A stretch of DNA of 64,000 bases, taken from contig JAGWNF010000007.1 of NCBI GenBank assembly GCA_028871455.1, forward strand, positions 1 through 64,000. Direction: 5' to 3'. The first letter of the stretch is position 1. Each line of letters begins with the position of its first letter. This document shows, piece after piece, positions 29,416 to 40,636 of the stretch. The notes below the pieces were generated by a model. It saw only the letters and a list, made by a program, of their open reading frames with translations. It was not told the DNA's origin and made no database searches. Both the position numbers and the translations under genes were made by a program. The DNA comes from Alphaproteobacteria bacterium (GTDB lineage Bacteria; Pseudomonadota; Alphaproteobacteria; ATCC43930; CGMCC-115725).

Positions 29416-29500
29416 CGGCGGCGGTGCCAAGCCGGCCCGCCCGCTTGACCGGTGCGCGCGATGCCATTAGGCAGGGCGCGACCAACCGGGGGGAGCCACC

Positions 29501-29683
29501 ATGCAAATCGGATTCTGCGGCCTCGGGCGCATGGGCGCGGCCATGGTATCGCGACTGCTCGACCAGGGCCGGCAGCCGATTGTCTGGAATCGCAATCCCG
29601 ACAAGGCAAAGCCACTCGTGACCAAGGGCGCGCGCGCCGCACCCACCCCTGCCGCCGTCGCCGCCCAATCCGACATCGTTCAG
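29501..29683 (+). pseudogene. 6-phosphogluconate / 3-hydroxyisobutyrate dehydrogenase-like protein, N-terminal remnant
   Basis: GGGGGGAGCCACC stands before an ATG that opens a classic beta-hydroxyacid dehydrogenase Rossmann fold: IGFCGLGRMGAAMVSRLLDQG, VWNRNPDKAKPL, then GARAAPTPAAVAAQSDIV. Homology ends abruptly at about codon 61, where the family continues with a second glycine strand and the substrate domain (another 200-270 residues). The remaining frame is Gly/Ser/Pro-rich junk to a stop at 29854. The 5' end including its ribosome site is intact, so this is a 3' deletion relic. Confidence 0.75.
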
Positions 29684-29735
29684 CGAACGAGGATGGATGC
29701 GGCTGCGGGGCCGGCGAGCGGCTCCGGATGTGGAA

Positions 29736-29924
29736 TTACTGAACCTGGATCGGGAAACAGGGAAGGTCCGCCGGGCACGTGGCCTGCTCTTTCTGAACTT
29801 CAGTCCAGTTCATCGCGATCTGAGACTCGATGCGCTGGGCGACCGCCGGCTTGATCGGATGGGTCGCGAGCATCGCGGTCACGATGAGCAAGGCACCTAT
29901 GGCGTTCCACAACTCGGTCGGCAC
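29736..29924 (-). CDS. Possible small secreted protein
   Basis: A 62-codon open frame with a GTG start, GGAGA 7 bases upstream, and a signal-peptide-like N-terminus (NAIGALLIVTAMLAT, possible cleavage after AVA near residue 29). The mature part would be about 33 residues with two Cys (TCPADLPCFPIQVQ). It lies opposite and inside the graveyard segment between two gene fragments. Ribosome site and signal peptide argue for a real gene; small size and location argue against. Confidence 0.42.
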   Translation of the reverse strand: MPTELWNAIGALLIVTAMLATHPIKPAVAQRIESQIAMNWTEVQKEQATCPADLPCFPIQVQ

Positions 29925-30075
29925 GTGCGTCTCCGGTGCGATCTACGGCCGGCGTTCTGCCGGTCAACGCAATTCATCGCCTCGGGTATAACCCGACGGC
30001 GGTTAACCCTCGGTTGAAGCATGCTTAACGGGGTCTTAAGCCGTAACCCCCAACGCGCGCGTCGGGCGGGCGCCG

Positions 30076-30204
30076 GGCCTCGAGCCCAACCGGACGACGC
30101 TCGAGACCTTCCTGCGTTGGGCATTCGAGCAGGGCGTCTGCCATCGCCGGCTGGCACCTGAAGAATTGTTCGCGCCCGGCACGGAGCAGCGCTTCAAGAT
30201 TTGA
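30076..30204 (+). pseudogene. 4,5-dihydroxyphthalate decarboxylase-like protein, C-terminal remnant
   Basis: Reading in one frame to the TGA at 30202 gives GLEPNRTTLETFLRWAFEQ, then GVCHRRLAPEELFAPGTEQ and a final RFKI. This is the typical last helix pair of the 4,5-dihydroxyphthalate decarboxylase / periplasmic-binding-like family. About 290 upstream residues are absent and there is no start codon. Together with the dehydrogenase fragment on the same strand it marks a deletion or rearrangement. Confidence 0.55.
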
Positions 30205-30288
30205 CGTCGCGCACCATTTGACCAGCACCCAGGCTGGTTGCAGCAACGGAAAGGCAATCAGGCCGACGAGCGACGCCGGCCGACCGGA

Positions 30289-30516
30289 TCAAGGCGGCGG
30301 TTGCACGCCCATGACGCGCTCGGCGAACCACGCCGCCGCCGCCAGCGCGACGCCCGCGGCGATGAACTCGACGCCCAGCAGCCGCAGGCCGAAGCCGATC
30401 CAGAAGGCGGCGAGAAGGCGCATGATCGAGCCGGCGACGACCGCCGCCGCGGCCAGCAGCCACGCGGCCGTGATGACCGGGTGTCGCTTGCGAGCGCTGC
30501 TGCGCCGTCCTGCCAT
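30289..30516 (-). CDS. Small two-helix membrane protein downstream of gyrB
   Basis: A 75-residue protein with a strongly basic N-terminus (GRRSSARKRHP) and two hydrophobic helices (ITAAWLLAAAAVVAGSIM and LLGVEFIAAGVALAAAAWF), ending VQPPP. GAGGGATC lies just before the ATG. It starts 51 bases after the gyrB stop on the same strand and could be read from that transcript. Positive-inside topology suggests both termini in the cytosol. Family unknown. Confidence 0.5.
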   Translation of the reverse strand: MAGRRSSARKRHPVITAAWLLAAAAVVAGSIMRLLAAFWIGFGLRLLGVEFIAAGVALAAAAWFAERVMGVQPPP

Positions 30517-30567
30517 CTGATCCCTCGCTTCCGGAGGCCTCTCCGGTCGGGTAGCGCCATTCTAGCG

Positions 30568-33045
<2,478 letters not shown>

Positions 33046-33059
33046 TTACGACGCTCGAT

Positions 33060-34238
33060 TCAAACCAGCGACAGCGCGGCGTCAGTCACCGCGACAAATT
33101 GGGCGTGACTCCTGAGTTCGGTGAACAGCGCAGTGTCGGTGCCGGCCAGCCAGCATTGCGCGCCGAGCGCCCGCAGAGCCTGGAACAGCGCGCTGCGACG
33201 GGCGGCGTCGAGATGCGCCGTGACTTCGTCGAGTAGCAAGACCGGCGCCGCATCGCGCCGCGCCGCGATCAGCCGGGCATAGGCCAGGACGATCGCGATC
33301 AGCAGCGCCTTCTGCTCGCCGGTCGAGCACAAGCCCGCGACCTCGCCGGTGCCAAGATGGCGCGCCAACAGATCCGAACGGTGCGGGCCGGTTTGCGTCA
33401 CCCCGCTGTCGCGGTCGATCGCGCGCGAGTCGTGGAGCGCGCCGCGAAAGGCCTCCTCGGCGGCCAGCGCCGGCATAGCCCCGAGCCAGGCTTCGACGGT
33501 GCCTTCGATCGCCAGGCCGACGCGCGGAAACGGACCGGGCGCTTCGGCGCAGGCGCCGGCCAGATGCGCGACGGATTCGAGCCGTGCGGCAGCCAGCGCC
33601 ACGCCGGTCTCGGCCATGACCTCCTCGAGCGCCTTGAGCCACGATGGATCGGTCACGCCTTCGCGCAACAGTCGTGCCCGCTCGCGCATCGCGCGCTCGT
33701 AGGCCAGCAGCCGCGACCAATGGCCCGGATCGAAGCCGGTAACCAGCCGATCGAGAAAGCGGCGACGGCCCGATGCGGCGTCGGCGAAGAGTCGGTCCAT
33801 CGCCGGCGTCAGCCAGGCAATGCTGAGCCGCTCCAACAGATTCCGCTGGCTCTTGGCCGGCGCACCGTCGATGCGCAGGTGGCGCCGTTCGCCGCTTTCG
33901 CTCGCGGCGTCGCGGCCGGTGCCGATATCGAACTCGCCGGCGGGGTTGGCGACTGTCGCCGCCAGCGCCCAGACGCCGCCGCCGCGCCGATCGATCTCGC
34001 TCAGCCGGGCGCGGCGTAGACCCTTGCCGGGCGCCAGGAACGAGATCGCTTCGAGCAGATTGGTCTTGCCGGCACCGTTCGGCCCAGTCAGCACCACGAC
34101 GCCGGCGTCGATCGTCAGCCGGGCCCGCGCATAGCCGCGAAAATCCGTCAGAACCAGGCGCGCGACCGCCGCTGCCGGCGTGATATCCGCTGGCTGCGGC
34201 AAAGGCTTCGTGAAAGGAATCACCCGGTCGGGCGCCAT
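33060..34238 (-). CDS. recF: DNA replication and repair protein RecF
   Basis: A 392-residue RecF, the ABC-type ATPase that helps load RecA at gapped DNA. Walker A is LTGPNGAGKTNLLEAIS; the signature region is LCSTGEQKALLIAIVLAYA; Walker B is PVLLLDEVTAHLD. RLVLTDFRGYARARL at the start is the usual opening. The ATG at 34238 lies 8 bases after the dnaN stop; longer in-frame versions run through dnaN. Ends with FVAVTDAALSLV, slightly longer at the N-terminus than E. coli RecF. Confidence 0.95.
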   Translation of the reverse strand: MAPDRVIPFTKPLPQPADITPAAAVARLVLTDFRGYARARLTIDAGVVVLTGPNGAGKTNLLEAISFLAPGKGLRRARLSEIDRRGGGVWALAATVANPAGEFDIGTGRDAASESGERRHLRIDGAPAKSQRNLLERLSIAWLTPAMDRLFADAASGRRRFLDRLVTGFDPGHWSRLLAYERAMRERARLLREGVTDPSWLKALEEVMAETGVALAAARLESVAHLAGACAEAPGPFPRVGLAIEGTVEAWLGAMPALAAEEAFRGALHDSRAIDRDSGVTQTGPHRSDLLARHLGTGEVAGLCSTGEQKALLIAIVLAYARLIAARRDAAPVLLLDEVTAHLDAARRSALFQALRALGAQCWLAGTDTALFTELRSHAQFVAVTDAALSLV

Positions 34239-34246
34239 GCCCGCGC

Positions 34247-35368
34247 CTAAACGCGCATCGGCATGAGAACGTAAAGCGCGCTGGCGTCGGTGGCGTCGCG
34301 CACCACGATCGGCGACGCGGCATCGGCCATGACGAACTTGGCGCCCTCGCCTTCGATCTGCTCGGTGATGTCGAGGAGATAGCGCGAGTTGAAGCCGATC
34401 TCGATCGGCGAAGCGCTGTAGCGCACCTCGATTTCTTCCGAGGCGGTGCCATTCTCGGCGCTGGTCGCCGAGAGCGTCAGGCTGTTGCGCTCGATCGCCA
34501 GCTTCACCGCCCGGCTTTTCTCGCTCGAGATGGTCGAGACGCGATCGACGGCCGCCGCGAAAGTCTTGCATTCGACCTCGAGCACCTTGTCGTTGCCGGT
34601 CGGAATCACGCGGTCATAGTCCGGGAAGGTGCCGTCGATCAGCTTCGAGGTCAGCACGGTGTTCTCGCCGAAGCCGAAGCGGATCTTGGTGTCGGAGAGC
34701 GAGATCGCCACATCCTGATCGAATTCGTCGAGCAGCTTCCTGAGTTCGCCCACGGCTTTGCGCGGCACGATCACGCCGGGCATGCCGGCGGCACCGTCGG
34801 GCAGCGGCAGCTCCATGCGCGCCAGGCGGTGACCGTCGGTCGCGACCGCGCGCAGCATGTTGACGTCGTTGCTCTTGGCGGCGTGCAGATAGATGCCGTT
34901 CAGGTAATAGCGCGTCTCCTCGGTCGAGATGGCAAAGCGCGTCCGGTCGATGAGGCGCTTCAGATCGGCCGCCGAGATGGTGAAGTTATGCGCCAGGTCG
35001 CTGCCCGACATGACCGGATAATCTTCGGCCGGCAGGCAGGCGAGCGTGAAGGTCGAACGGCCGGAGCGCAGCGTTATCTGGCCCTTGTCCGAACCGAGCT
35101 CAAGCAGCACTTGCGCGCCTTCCGGCAGCTTGCGGGTGATGTCGTAGAGCGTGTGCGCCGGAACGGTGGTGCCGCCGGTCTTCACGCCTTGTGCGGGCAC
35201 GGAAGAGACCATTTCGATGTCCATGTCGGTCGCCGACAGCGCCAGCTTGCCGTCGGCGCCGCGCAGCAGGACGTTCGACAGGATCGGGATGGTGTTGCGG
35301 CGCTCGACCACACTCTGCACGTGGCCCAATGCCTTCAGCAGAGCGGCGCGTTCGATCGTCAGTTTCAT
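34247..35368 (-). CDS. dnaN: DNA polymerase III beta subunit (sliding clamp)
   Basis: A 373-residue clamp with the three-domain DnaN fold. Starts MKLTIERAALLKALGHVQSVVERRNTIPILSN-type opening (given here only as the family pattern), contains ALSATDMDIEMV, FTISAADLKRLIDRTRFAIS, RYYLNGIYLH and ends YVLMPMRV, the normal MPMR(V/L) terminus. It holds polymerase III on DNA as a dimer ring. The start was fixed at 35368 because it begins the conserved N-terminus. A 241-base gap to dnaA should contain its promoter, but no clear elements or DnaA boxes are seen. Confidence 0.97.
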   Translation of the reverse strand: MKLTIERAALLKALGHVQSVVERRNTIPILSNVLLRGADGKLALSATDMDIEMVSSVPAQGVKTGGTTVPAHTLYDITRKLPEGAQVLLELGSDKGQITLRSGRSTFTLACLPAEDYPVMSGSDLAHNFTISAADLKRLIDRTRFAISTEETRYYLNGIYLHAAKSNDVNMLRAVATDGHRLARMELPLPDGAAGMPGVIVPRKAVGELRKLLDEFDQDVAISLSDTKIRFGFGENTVLTSKLIDGTFPDYDRVIPTGNDKVLEVECKTFAAAVDRVSTISSEKSRAVKLAIERNSLTLSATSAENGTASEEIEVRYSASPIEIGFNSRYLLDITEQIEGEGAKFVMADAASPIVVRDATDASALYVLMPMRV

Positions 35369-35609
35369 GGGTGGTTGGCGTTCGCTTGTTGTGGCGGTTT
35401 TTCCTCGTCCGGCGGACCGCAATGCCGGCCCGGCGCCCCGCCGCGCTGGATCGTTTCGCGCGCTCTGTAACGCGCCGGAAACGGCCTTCACACGGTCAAA
35501 AACTATAGCACAGGGGACGCGGCGGGTACATCGCAGCGACGGCATGAATCACGCCGCCGAGTCGAAAGTTTCGCTTTTCAGATCAGCGGCTTACAGGTGA
35601 TGGTGGCGC

Positions 35610-37019
35610 TCAATTTTCGAGCATGCGGCGGAGCAGCTCGATGTCCTCGGCGAGCGTGGTGTCGGCCGTCTTCAGCTCTTCAATCTTGCGCACCGCATGC
35701 ATCACCGTGGTGTGGTCACGGCCGCCGAATTTACGTCCGATCTCAGGCAGCGATCGTGGCGTGAGCTGCTTGCAGAGATACATCGCCACCTGCCGCGGCC
35801 GCGCCACGGCGCGCGCACGCCGCGCCGAATGCATGTCCGCCAACCGGATGTTGTAGTGCTCGGCGACGCGCTTCTGGATCTCGTCGATCGTGACCCGGCG
35901 ATCGTTGGCGCGCAGCAGATCGTGCAGCACCTCCTGCGCGCCTTCGAGCGTCACCATGCCACCGGTGAGCTGAGTATGGGCGCTGATCCGGTGCAACGCC
36001 CCTTCGAGCTCCCGGACGTTTGAGGTGATCTTATGAGCGAGGAATTCCAATACCTTAGGCGGCACCGGCAGGCGGGTGGTCTCGGCCTTGGCCTGCAGGA
36101 TGCCGAGGCGCAACTCGTAGGTGGTGGGGTGGATGTCCGCCACCAAACCCCAGCCGAGTCGCGATTTCACCCGCTCCTCGACGCCTTCGAGGTCGGAGGG
36201 CGACTTGTCGGCGGAGATCACGATCTGACGGTTCTGGTCGACTAAGGCGTTGAAAGTGTGGAAGAATTCTTCCTGCGTGGCATCGCGACCGCCGATGAAC
36301 TGAACGTCGTCGATCATCAGCACGTCGACTGAGCGGAACTGCTCTTTGAACGCCATGGTGTCCTTGAAGCGGATCGCCCGGACGAACTGGAACATGAATT
36401 TCTCGGCCGAGAGGTAGATCACCTTACGGTGCGGCGCGCGGGTGCGGATGTGCCAGGCGATCGCATGCATGAGATGCGTCTTGCCCAGGCCGACGCCGCC
36501 GTAGAGAAAAAGCGGATTAAACGGCAACTGTGGGTTGCCGCCGGGCCGGATGCCCACCTGCGCCTCGGCGACACGGCGGGCGGCGGCATGGGCGAGCTCG
36601 TTGGGCTTGCCGACCACGAAGTTCTCGAACGTGAAGCGTGGATCGAGCGGCGCGCTGACGTCCTTTTCCTCGGTGGCGGCGACTGTGGCAGGTTCGACGC
36701 CGTCGCCAGCCACGGCACCGGGCTCGGCTTCGAGCGTCTGCGCCACGGTCCGGCCGGTGACCATAATCTCGACCGCGGCGACAGAATCGTTCTCGTCGTT
36801 CCACAGCGCGCGGATGCGATCCGAGTAATGCTGGCTGACCCAATCGCGTAGGAAACGAGTCGGCACGCCTATCTTCACGCGCCCGTCGTCGACGCCGTAA
36901 AGCGTCATTGACTTGAGCCATGCGCGGTAGGCGGCATCGCCGCATTCCTCGCGCAACCGTCCGCGTACGCGCGCCCATTGCGACTGCAAGTCGCTCTTGC
37001 GCCCGGCCGGCTCCGTCAT
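35610..37019 (-). CDS. dnaA: Chromosomal replication initiator DnaA
   Basis: A 469-residue DnaA. Domain I ([27 protein letters not shown]) is followed by a variable linker, then the AAA+ domain with [20 protein letters not shown] (Walker A), [15 protein letters not shown] (Walker B) and [13 protein letters not shown]-type sensor segments. Domain IV ends with [21 protein letters not shown], the DnaA-box binding signature. The ATG at 37019 starts [10 protein letters not shown]; a longer frame upstream is not supported. It heads the dnaA-dnaN-recF-gyrB block. Confidence 0.97.
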   Translation of the reverse strand: MTEPAGRKSDLQSQWARVRGRLREECGDAAYRAWLKSMTLYGVDDGRVKIGVPTRFLRDWVSQHYSDRIRALWNDENDSVAAVEIMVTGRTVAQTLEAEPGAVAGDGVEPATVAATEEKDVSAPLDPRFTFENFVVGKPNELAHAAARRVAEAQVGIRPGGNPQLPFNPLFLYGGVGLGKTHLMHAIAWHIRTRAPHRKVIYLSAEKFMFQFVRAIRFKDTMAFKEQFRSVDVLMIDDVQFIGGRDATQEEFFHTFNALVDQNRQIVISADKSPSDLEGVEERVKSRLGWGLVADIHPTTYELRLGILQAKAETTRLPVPPKVLEFLAHKITSNVRELEGALHRISAHTQLTGGMVTLEGAQEVLHDLLRANDRRVTIDEIQKRVAEHYNIRLADMHSARRARAVARPRQVAMYLCKQLTPRSLPEIGRKFGGRDHTTVMHAVRKIEELKTADTTLAEDIELLRRMLEN

Positions 37020-37430
37020 CCGGACCTCCGTCGAGGAGTGCCCTCGGAGGCCGGTGCCTTCACGTGCTCTGGCGTCGAGGCTGCCCGTTCGGGCGCCGAC
37101 GCCTCCGCTTGATCTGCCACTACGCCCCCCAAGGAACGTCCGAAAACGCAAATCAGTACTGCCGTCGGAAGAGGCCTTCTTTCTTCCGCCGCTAGCCCTT
37201 AGAAGCAAACTTGAATTCGAAATACGAAGCCGACGACCTGATCGCCGCGGTGTCGCCCGGATTTTTCCGGCTTATGAGAAGCGCTACGTCCGACATCACG
37301 GTGAGATGGTCCCCACGACACCTTTCACTTTGACGGCGCCCACAAACTCTACCGAAGCCCGACATAGAAAGGCAATACGGCCGACATGCAAACGCAAAAA
37401 ATTATTTCCCGTGCGGCATGACGGTCACGA
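37020..37430. other. dnaA-rpsT intergenic region
   Basis: This 411-base gap carries the dnaA promoter region and the rpsT 3' end. I looked for DnaA boxes (TTATCCACA and close variants, both strands) and found none, and there is no clear AT-rich unwinding tract, so it does not look like oriC. An ATTATTTCC/AAAAAATT stretch at about 37,392-37,408, read on the minus strand, follows a weak CCGT/ACGG stem and may end the rpsT transcript. No small gene is evident. Confidence 0.5.
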
Positions 37431-37697
37431 TCAACCCTTGAGCGCTTTGATGCGCGCCGAGAGACGCGAAATCTTCCGCGCGGCCGCGCTTCGCGTGACT
37501 ACGCCGTGCATCGCGCCGCGCTGAAGCTCGGGCTGCGCGAGCGCGAACGCCTCGCGCGCCGCTTTCTTATCGCCTGCAGCAATCGCGATCTCCACCGCCT
37601 TCACGGCGCTCCGCATTCGGCTGGCGCGTGCGCGATTGAACACCGTGCGACGCGTAGTCTGTCGTATTCTTTTTTCCGCGGATTTATGCGTCGCCAT
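37431..37697 (-). CDS. rpsT: 30S ribosomal protein bS20
   Basis: An 88-residue bS20, very basic, starting [20 protein letters not shown] and ending SARIKALKG, with the [15 protein letters not shown] helix that all family members share. It binds 16S rRNA early in 30S assembly. Its place just upstream of dnaA is typical for alphaproteobacteria. Confidence 0.96.
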   Translation of the reverse strand: MATHKSAEKRIRQTTRRTVFNRARASRMRSAVKAVEIAIAAGDKKAAREAFALAQPELQRGAMHGVVTRSAAARKISRLSARIKALKG

Positions 37698-37799
37698 CGC
37701 TGACCTGTGTCTTCGCTCCGGATGCGGACCGAATTGTAGAGAAGCGGCGCTTATAGCCGTCGTGCGGCGGACACGTCAAGGCGCGTGCGATGATGGCGG

Positions 37800-38573
37800 T
37801 CAGCGGTTTCGAAAATTTGGCTTGCGTTTTTCAACAAACGCCGACATGCCCTCTTTCTGATCTTCCGTCGCGAACAGCGAATGAAAAAGTCGGCGCTCGA
37901 AACGCACACCTTCGGCGAGCGTCATTTCGTACGCGCGGTTGATCATCTCTTTCGCCATCAACACCGCCGGCCGCGACAGTGACGCGATCTGCGCCGCCAC
38001 TTTCATGGTCTCGTCGACGAGCTGCGCCGCCGGCACGACGCGCGAGACCAGGCCCGAGCGCTCGGCCTCGGCCGCGTCCATCAGCCGGCCGGTCAGAATC
38101 ATGTCCATCGCCTTGGCCTTGCCGACGAAGCGGGTCAGGCGCTGCGTGCCGCCGGCGCCGGGGGTGATGCCGAGGGTGATCTCGGGCTGGCCAAATTTCG
38201 CGGAATCCGCGCAAATGATGGTGTCGCACATCATCGCCAGCTCGCAACCGCCGCCCAGGGCGTAGCCTGCGACCGCGGCGATGACCGGTTTCCGGCAGAG
38301 CGTGACCCGTTCCCAGCTTTTGATGAAATCGCCGAGATAGACATCGATGAACGAACGGCCCTGCATCTCCTTGACGTCGGCGCCGGCGGCAAAGGCCTTG
38401 TCGCTGCCGGTGAGGACGATGGCGCCGACGGCATCGTCGGCCTCGAACGCGTCAAGCGCCTCACCAAGCTCGCGGATCAGCACGTCACACAACGCGTTCA
38501 GTGCCTTCGGCCGGTTGAGCATGACAAGGCCGACGGCGCCGCGGGTCTCGACCAGGATGTTCTCGTAGGGCAT
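37800..38573 (-). CDS. Enoyl-CoA hydratase
   Basis: A 257-residue crotonase-fold hydratase adding water to 2-enoyl-CoA in fatty-acid or phenylacetate breakdown. The oxyanion-hole segments are [12 protein letters not shown] and [15 protein letters not shown]; both catalytic glutamates are present, in GGGCELAMM and [16 protein letters not shown]. Length is standard. It is the usual neighbour of rpsT and mutM in alphaproteobacteria. The start codon ATG at 38573 has GGAGGCCTTCG upstream. Confidence 0.92.
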   Translation of the reverse strand: MPYENILVETRGAVGLVMLNRPKALNALCDVLIRELGEALDAFEADDAVGAIVLTGSDKAFAAGADVKEMQGRSFIDVYLGDFIKSWERVTLCRKPVIAAVAGYALGGGCELAMMCDTIICADSAKFGQPEITLGITPGAGGTQRLTRFVGKAKAMDMILTGRLMDAAEAERSGLVSRVVPAAQLVDETMKVAAQIASLSRPAVLMAKEMINRAYEMTLAEGVRFERRLFHSLFATEDQKEGMSAFVEKRKPNFRNR

Positions 38574-38589
38574 CGAAGGCCTCCGTCGG

Positions 38590-38940
38590 TCAGCGCGGCG
38601 CGATGGTGAAGCCCACGGTCAGATCGCCGTCGTGACCGTGGAAATCGAGATTGAGCCGCTCGCCCGCGCGCGTCCAAGCCGCGGCGGTGCCGGCGACGTG
38701 GTGCCAGCCGAGTTGCGGCAGGGTCTGGGCGTAGAAGCGCGTCACGGCGTAGCGCGTGACCTTGCCGTGCGCCGTGCTTTCGACGATGCGGCCTTCCGGC
38801 TTGTCGAACACGACCGCCGAGCCCGCCACCGCGACCAGCCCGGGCATCAGCGGCAGGTCTTCAGTGCCCGGCACGAAGCCGTCGGCCCGCGCCGCCAGCG
38901 GCACGGCGATCAACACGAGCACGAGCAGGAAACGCCGCAT
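38590..38940 (-). CDS. Conserved hypothetical periplasmic protein
   Basis: A 116-residue protein with a short Sec signal peptide ([19 protein letters not shown], cleavage after ARA). The mature domain reads [31 protein letters not shown] and [15 protein letters not shown], then [21 protein letters not shown] protein of this type commonly lies between mutM and the enoyl-CoA hydratase gene in alphaproteobacteria; function unknown. It begins 16 bases after mutM on the same strand and is probably co-transcribed. Confidence 0.8.
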   Translation of the reverse strand: MRRFLLVLVLIAVPLAARADGFVPGTEDLPLMPGLVAVAGSAVVFDKPEGRIVESTAHGKVTRYAVTRFYAQTLPQLGWHHVAGTAAAWTRAGERLNLDFHGHDGDLTVGFTIAPR

Positions 38941-38956
38941 TGCGCGCAGGGTAGAC

Positions 38957-39790
38957 TCAACGCTGGCGCTTGGCACAGTAAAATGTCGAGCGGCCCGATT
39001 GCACGATGCGCTTGATGAAGCTGCGGCAGTCGCAGCCGGGACAGCGCTCGCCGGCGCGATCGTAGACCGCGAAGTGCCGCTGGAAATTGCCGAGCTCGCC
39101 CGTGGCGTCGACATAGTCGCGCAGGCTCGATCCGCCGGCCGCGATGGCGTGCTCGAGGACGCGCTTGATTGCCCGCGCCAAGGCGTCGGCGCGCGAGCCC
39201 CGCACGGTGCGCGCGAGGCGCTTAGGCGACAGGCGCGCCCAGTAAAGGCTCTCGCAGGCATAGATGTTGCCGATGCCGACGACGACGCGCTGGTCGAGCA
39301 GCGCCGCCTTGATCGGCGTCCGCTTGCCCTCGATCAACCGCGCCAGCAGCGCGCCATCGAACTCCTTCGCCAGCGGCTCGGGCCCGAGATGGGCGAACAA
39401 TTTGTGCTGCCGCAGCGTGTCCTCGCGCGCGTAGTCGATCAGGCCGAAGCGGCGCGGATCGTTGAAGCGCAGCTCGATGCCGTCCTCGAAATCCATCACC
39501 GCATGGTCGTGCGGCCGCGGTGGCGCCGGATGCGCGCTGTCGCCAAGCGTGAGCCGTCCCGACATGCCGAGATGCGCGATCAGGACGCCGCCGTCGGCAA
39601 GATGCATCAGAATGTACTTGGCGCGGCGGTCGATCCGGACGACGCGCCGGTTCTCGACCTTGGCGGCGAGACCGGTGGGCACCGCCTGACGCAAATCGGC
39701 CCGATGAAGCACCAGACGCAGCAGCCGCTTGCCCTCGATGCGCGCCTTGAGGCCACGCACCACGGTCTCGACTTCCGGCAGTTCGGGCAT
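38957..39790 (-). CDS. mutM: Formamidopyrimidine-DNA glycosylase
   Basis: A 277-residue Fpg/MutM that removes 8-oxoguanine and nicks DNA. After Met removal the catalytic Pro1 and Glu2 are in MPELPEVETVVRGL. The H2TH region has VVVGIGNIYACESL, and the C-terminal zinc finger is CPGCDC ... TFYCAKRQR, where the third and fourth ligands are expected; the last Cys-X2-Cys pair reads C-A-K-R-Q, so only one Cys is present at the distal end, alongside CDC at the proximal end. It is divergent from ubiE with 39 bases between start codons. Confidence 0.93.
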   Translation of the reverse strand: MPELPEVETVVRGLKARIEGKRLLRLVLHRADLRQAVPTGLAAKVENRRVVRIDRRAKYILMHLADGGVLIAHLGMSGRLTLGDSAHPAPPRPHDHAVMDFEDGIELRFNDPRRFGLIDYAREDTLRQHKLFAHLGPEPLAKEFDGALLARLIEGKRTPIKAALLDQRVVVGIGNIYACESLYWARLSPKRLARTVRGSRADALARAIKRVLEHAIAAGGSSLRDYVDATGELGNFQRHFAVYDRAGERCPGCDCRSFIKRIVQSGRSTFYCAKRQR

Positions 39791-39829
39791 GGGCTGGTCT
39801 CAACGGCAGGCGGCGGCTATGGTGCCAAG

Positions 39830-40576
39830 GTGACGGCGAAAGAGACAGCGGATTTCGGCTACCGCCGCGTGGCCGCGCGCGAGCATACGCGACTGGTGCA
39901 TGATGTCTTCGCGCGCGTGGCGCGCCGCTACGACCTGATGAACGATCTGATGTCGGGCGGCATCCACCGGTTGTGGAAGGCGGAATTGATCGACCGGCTC
40001 GGCCCGCGGCCGGGCCAAGTGCTGCTCGACGTCGCGGGCGGCACCGGCGATATCGCGCGACGTTTCGTGGCACGCGCTCCCGGTGCCCACGCGATCATTT
40101 GCGACATCAATACCCGCATGCTGGAGGCCGGCCGGGCGCGAAGCCTGGACGCCGGCGACGGCGGCGCCGTGCGCTGGCTGTGCGGCGACGCCGAGGCGCT
40201 GCCGTTGGCCAGCGGCAGCGTCGACGCCTGCACGATCGCGTTCGGCCTGCGGAACGTGACGCGCATACCCGCGGCCCTGGCCGAAATGCGGCGGATATTG
40301 CGCCCCGGCGGTCATTTCCTGTGCCTCGAATTCAGCAACGTCGAGGGGCCGCTCGTCAGGCGGGCCTATGACCTCTATTCCTTTGCCGTTCTGCCGCGGC
40401 TCGGCGCCGTCATCGCCGGCGACCGCGACGCCTATCAGTACCTGGTTGAAAGCATCCGCCGCTTTCCCGATCGGCAGCGATTGGTACAACTTATGCGCGA
40501 GGCGGGTTTCGAGCGGGTGACGGCGCGGCCGCTCAGCGGTGGTATTGCCGCCATTCATTCCGGCTGGCGGCTTTGA
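39830..40576 (+). CDS. ubiE: Ubiquinone/menaquinone biosynthesis C-methyltransferase UbiE
   Basis: A 248-residue SAM methyltransferase of ubiquinone synthesis (2-polyprenyl-6-methoxy-benzoquinol methylase). It shows VARRYDLMNDLMSGGIHRLWK, the SAM motif LLDVAGGTGDIARRF, and the UbiE signature FGLRNVTRIPAALAEM, plus RPGGHFLCLEFS. The GTG at 39830 gives an N-terminus (TAKETADFGYRRV) matching alphaproteobacterial UbiE; no ATG is available in frame nearby. In most alphaproteobacteria ubiB lies between ubiE and coaBC; here only 60 bases separate ubiE from coaBC and ubiB is missing. Confidence 0.92.
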   Translation: MTAKETADFGYRRVAAREHTRLVHDVFARVARRYDLMNDLMSGGIHRLWKAELIDRLGPRPGQVLLDVAGGTGDIARRFVARAPGAHAIICDINTRMLEAGRARSLDAGDGGAVRWLCGDAEALPLASGSVDACTIAFGLRNVTRIPAALAEMRRILRPGGHFLCLEFSNVEGPLVRRAYDLYSFAVLPRLGAVIAGDRDAYQYLVESIRRFPDRQRLVQLMREAGFERVTARPLSGGIAAIHSGWRL

Positions 40577-40636
40577 GCCTAGAAATTACACCGCCTGTAG
40601 AGTAGATTATTCCGTATTCCGCAACCGAGCGTTGGA

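Noticed and set aside
37020-37430. oriC in the dnaA-rpsT gap
   Set aside because: No DnaA box or clear unwinding element found by eye on either strand.
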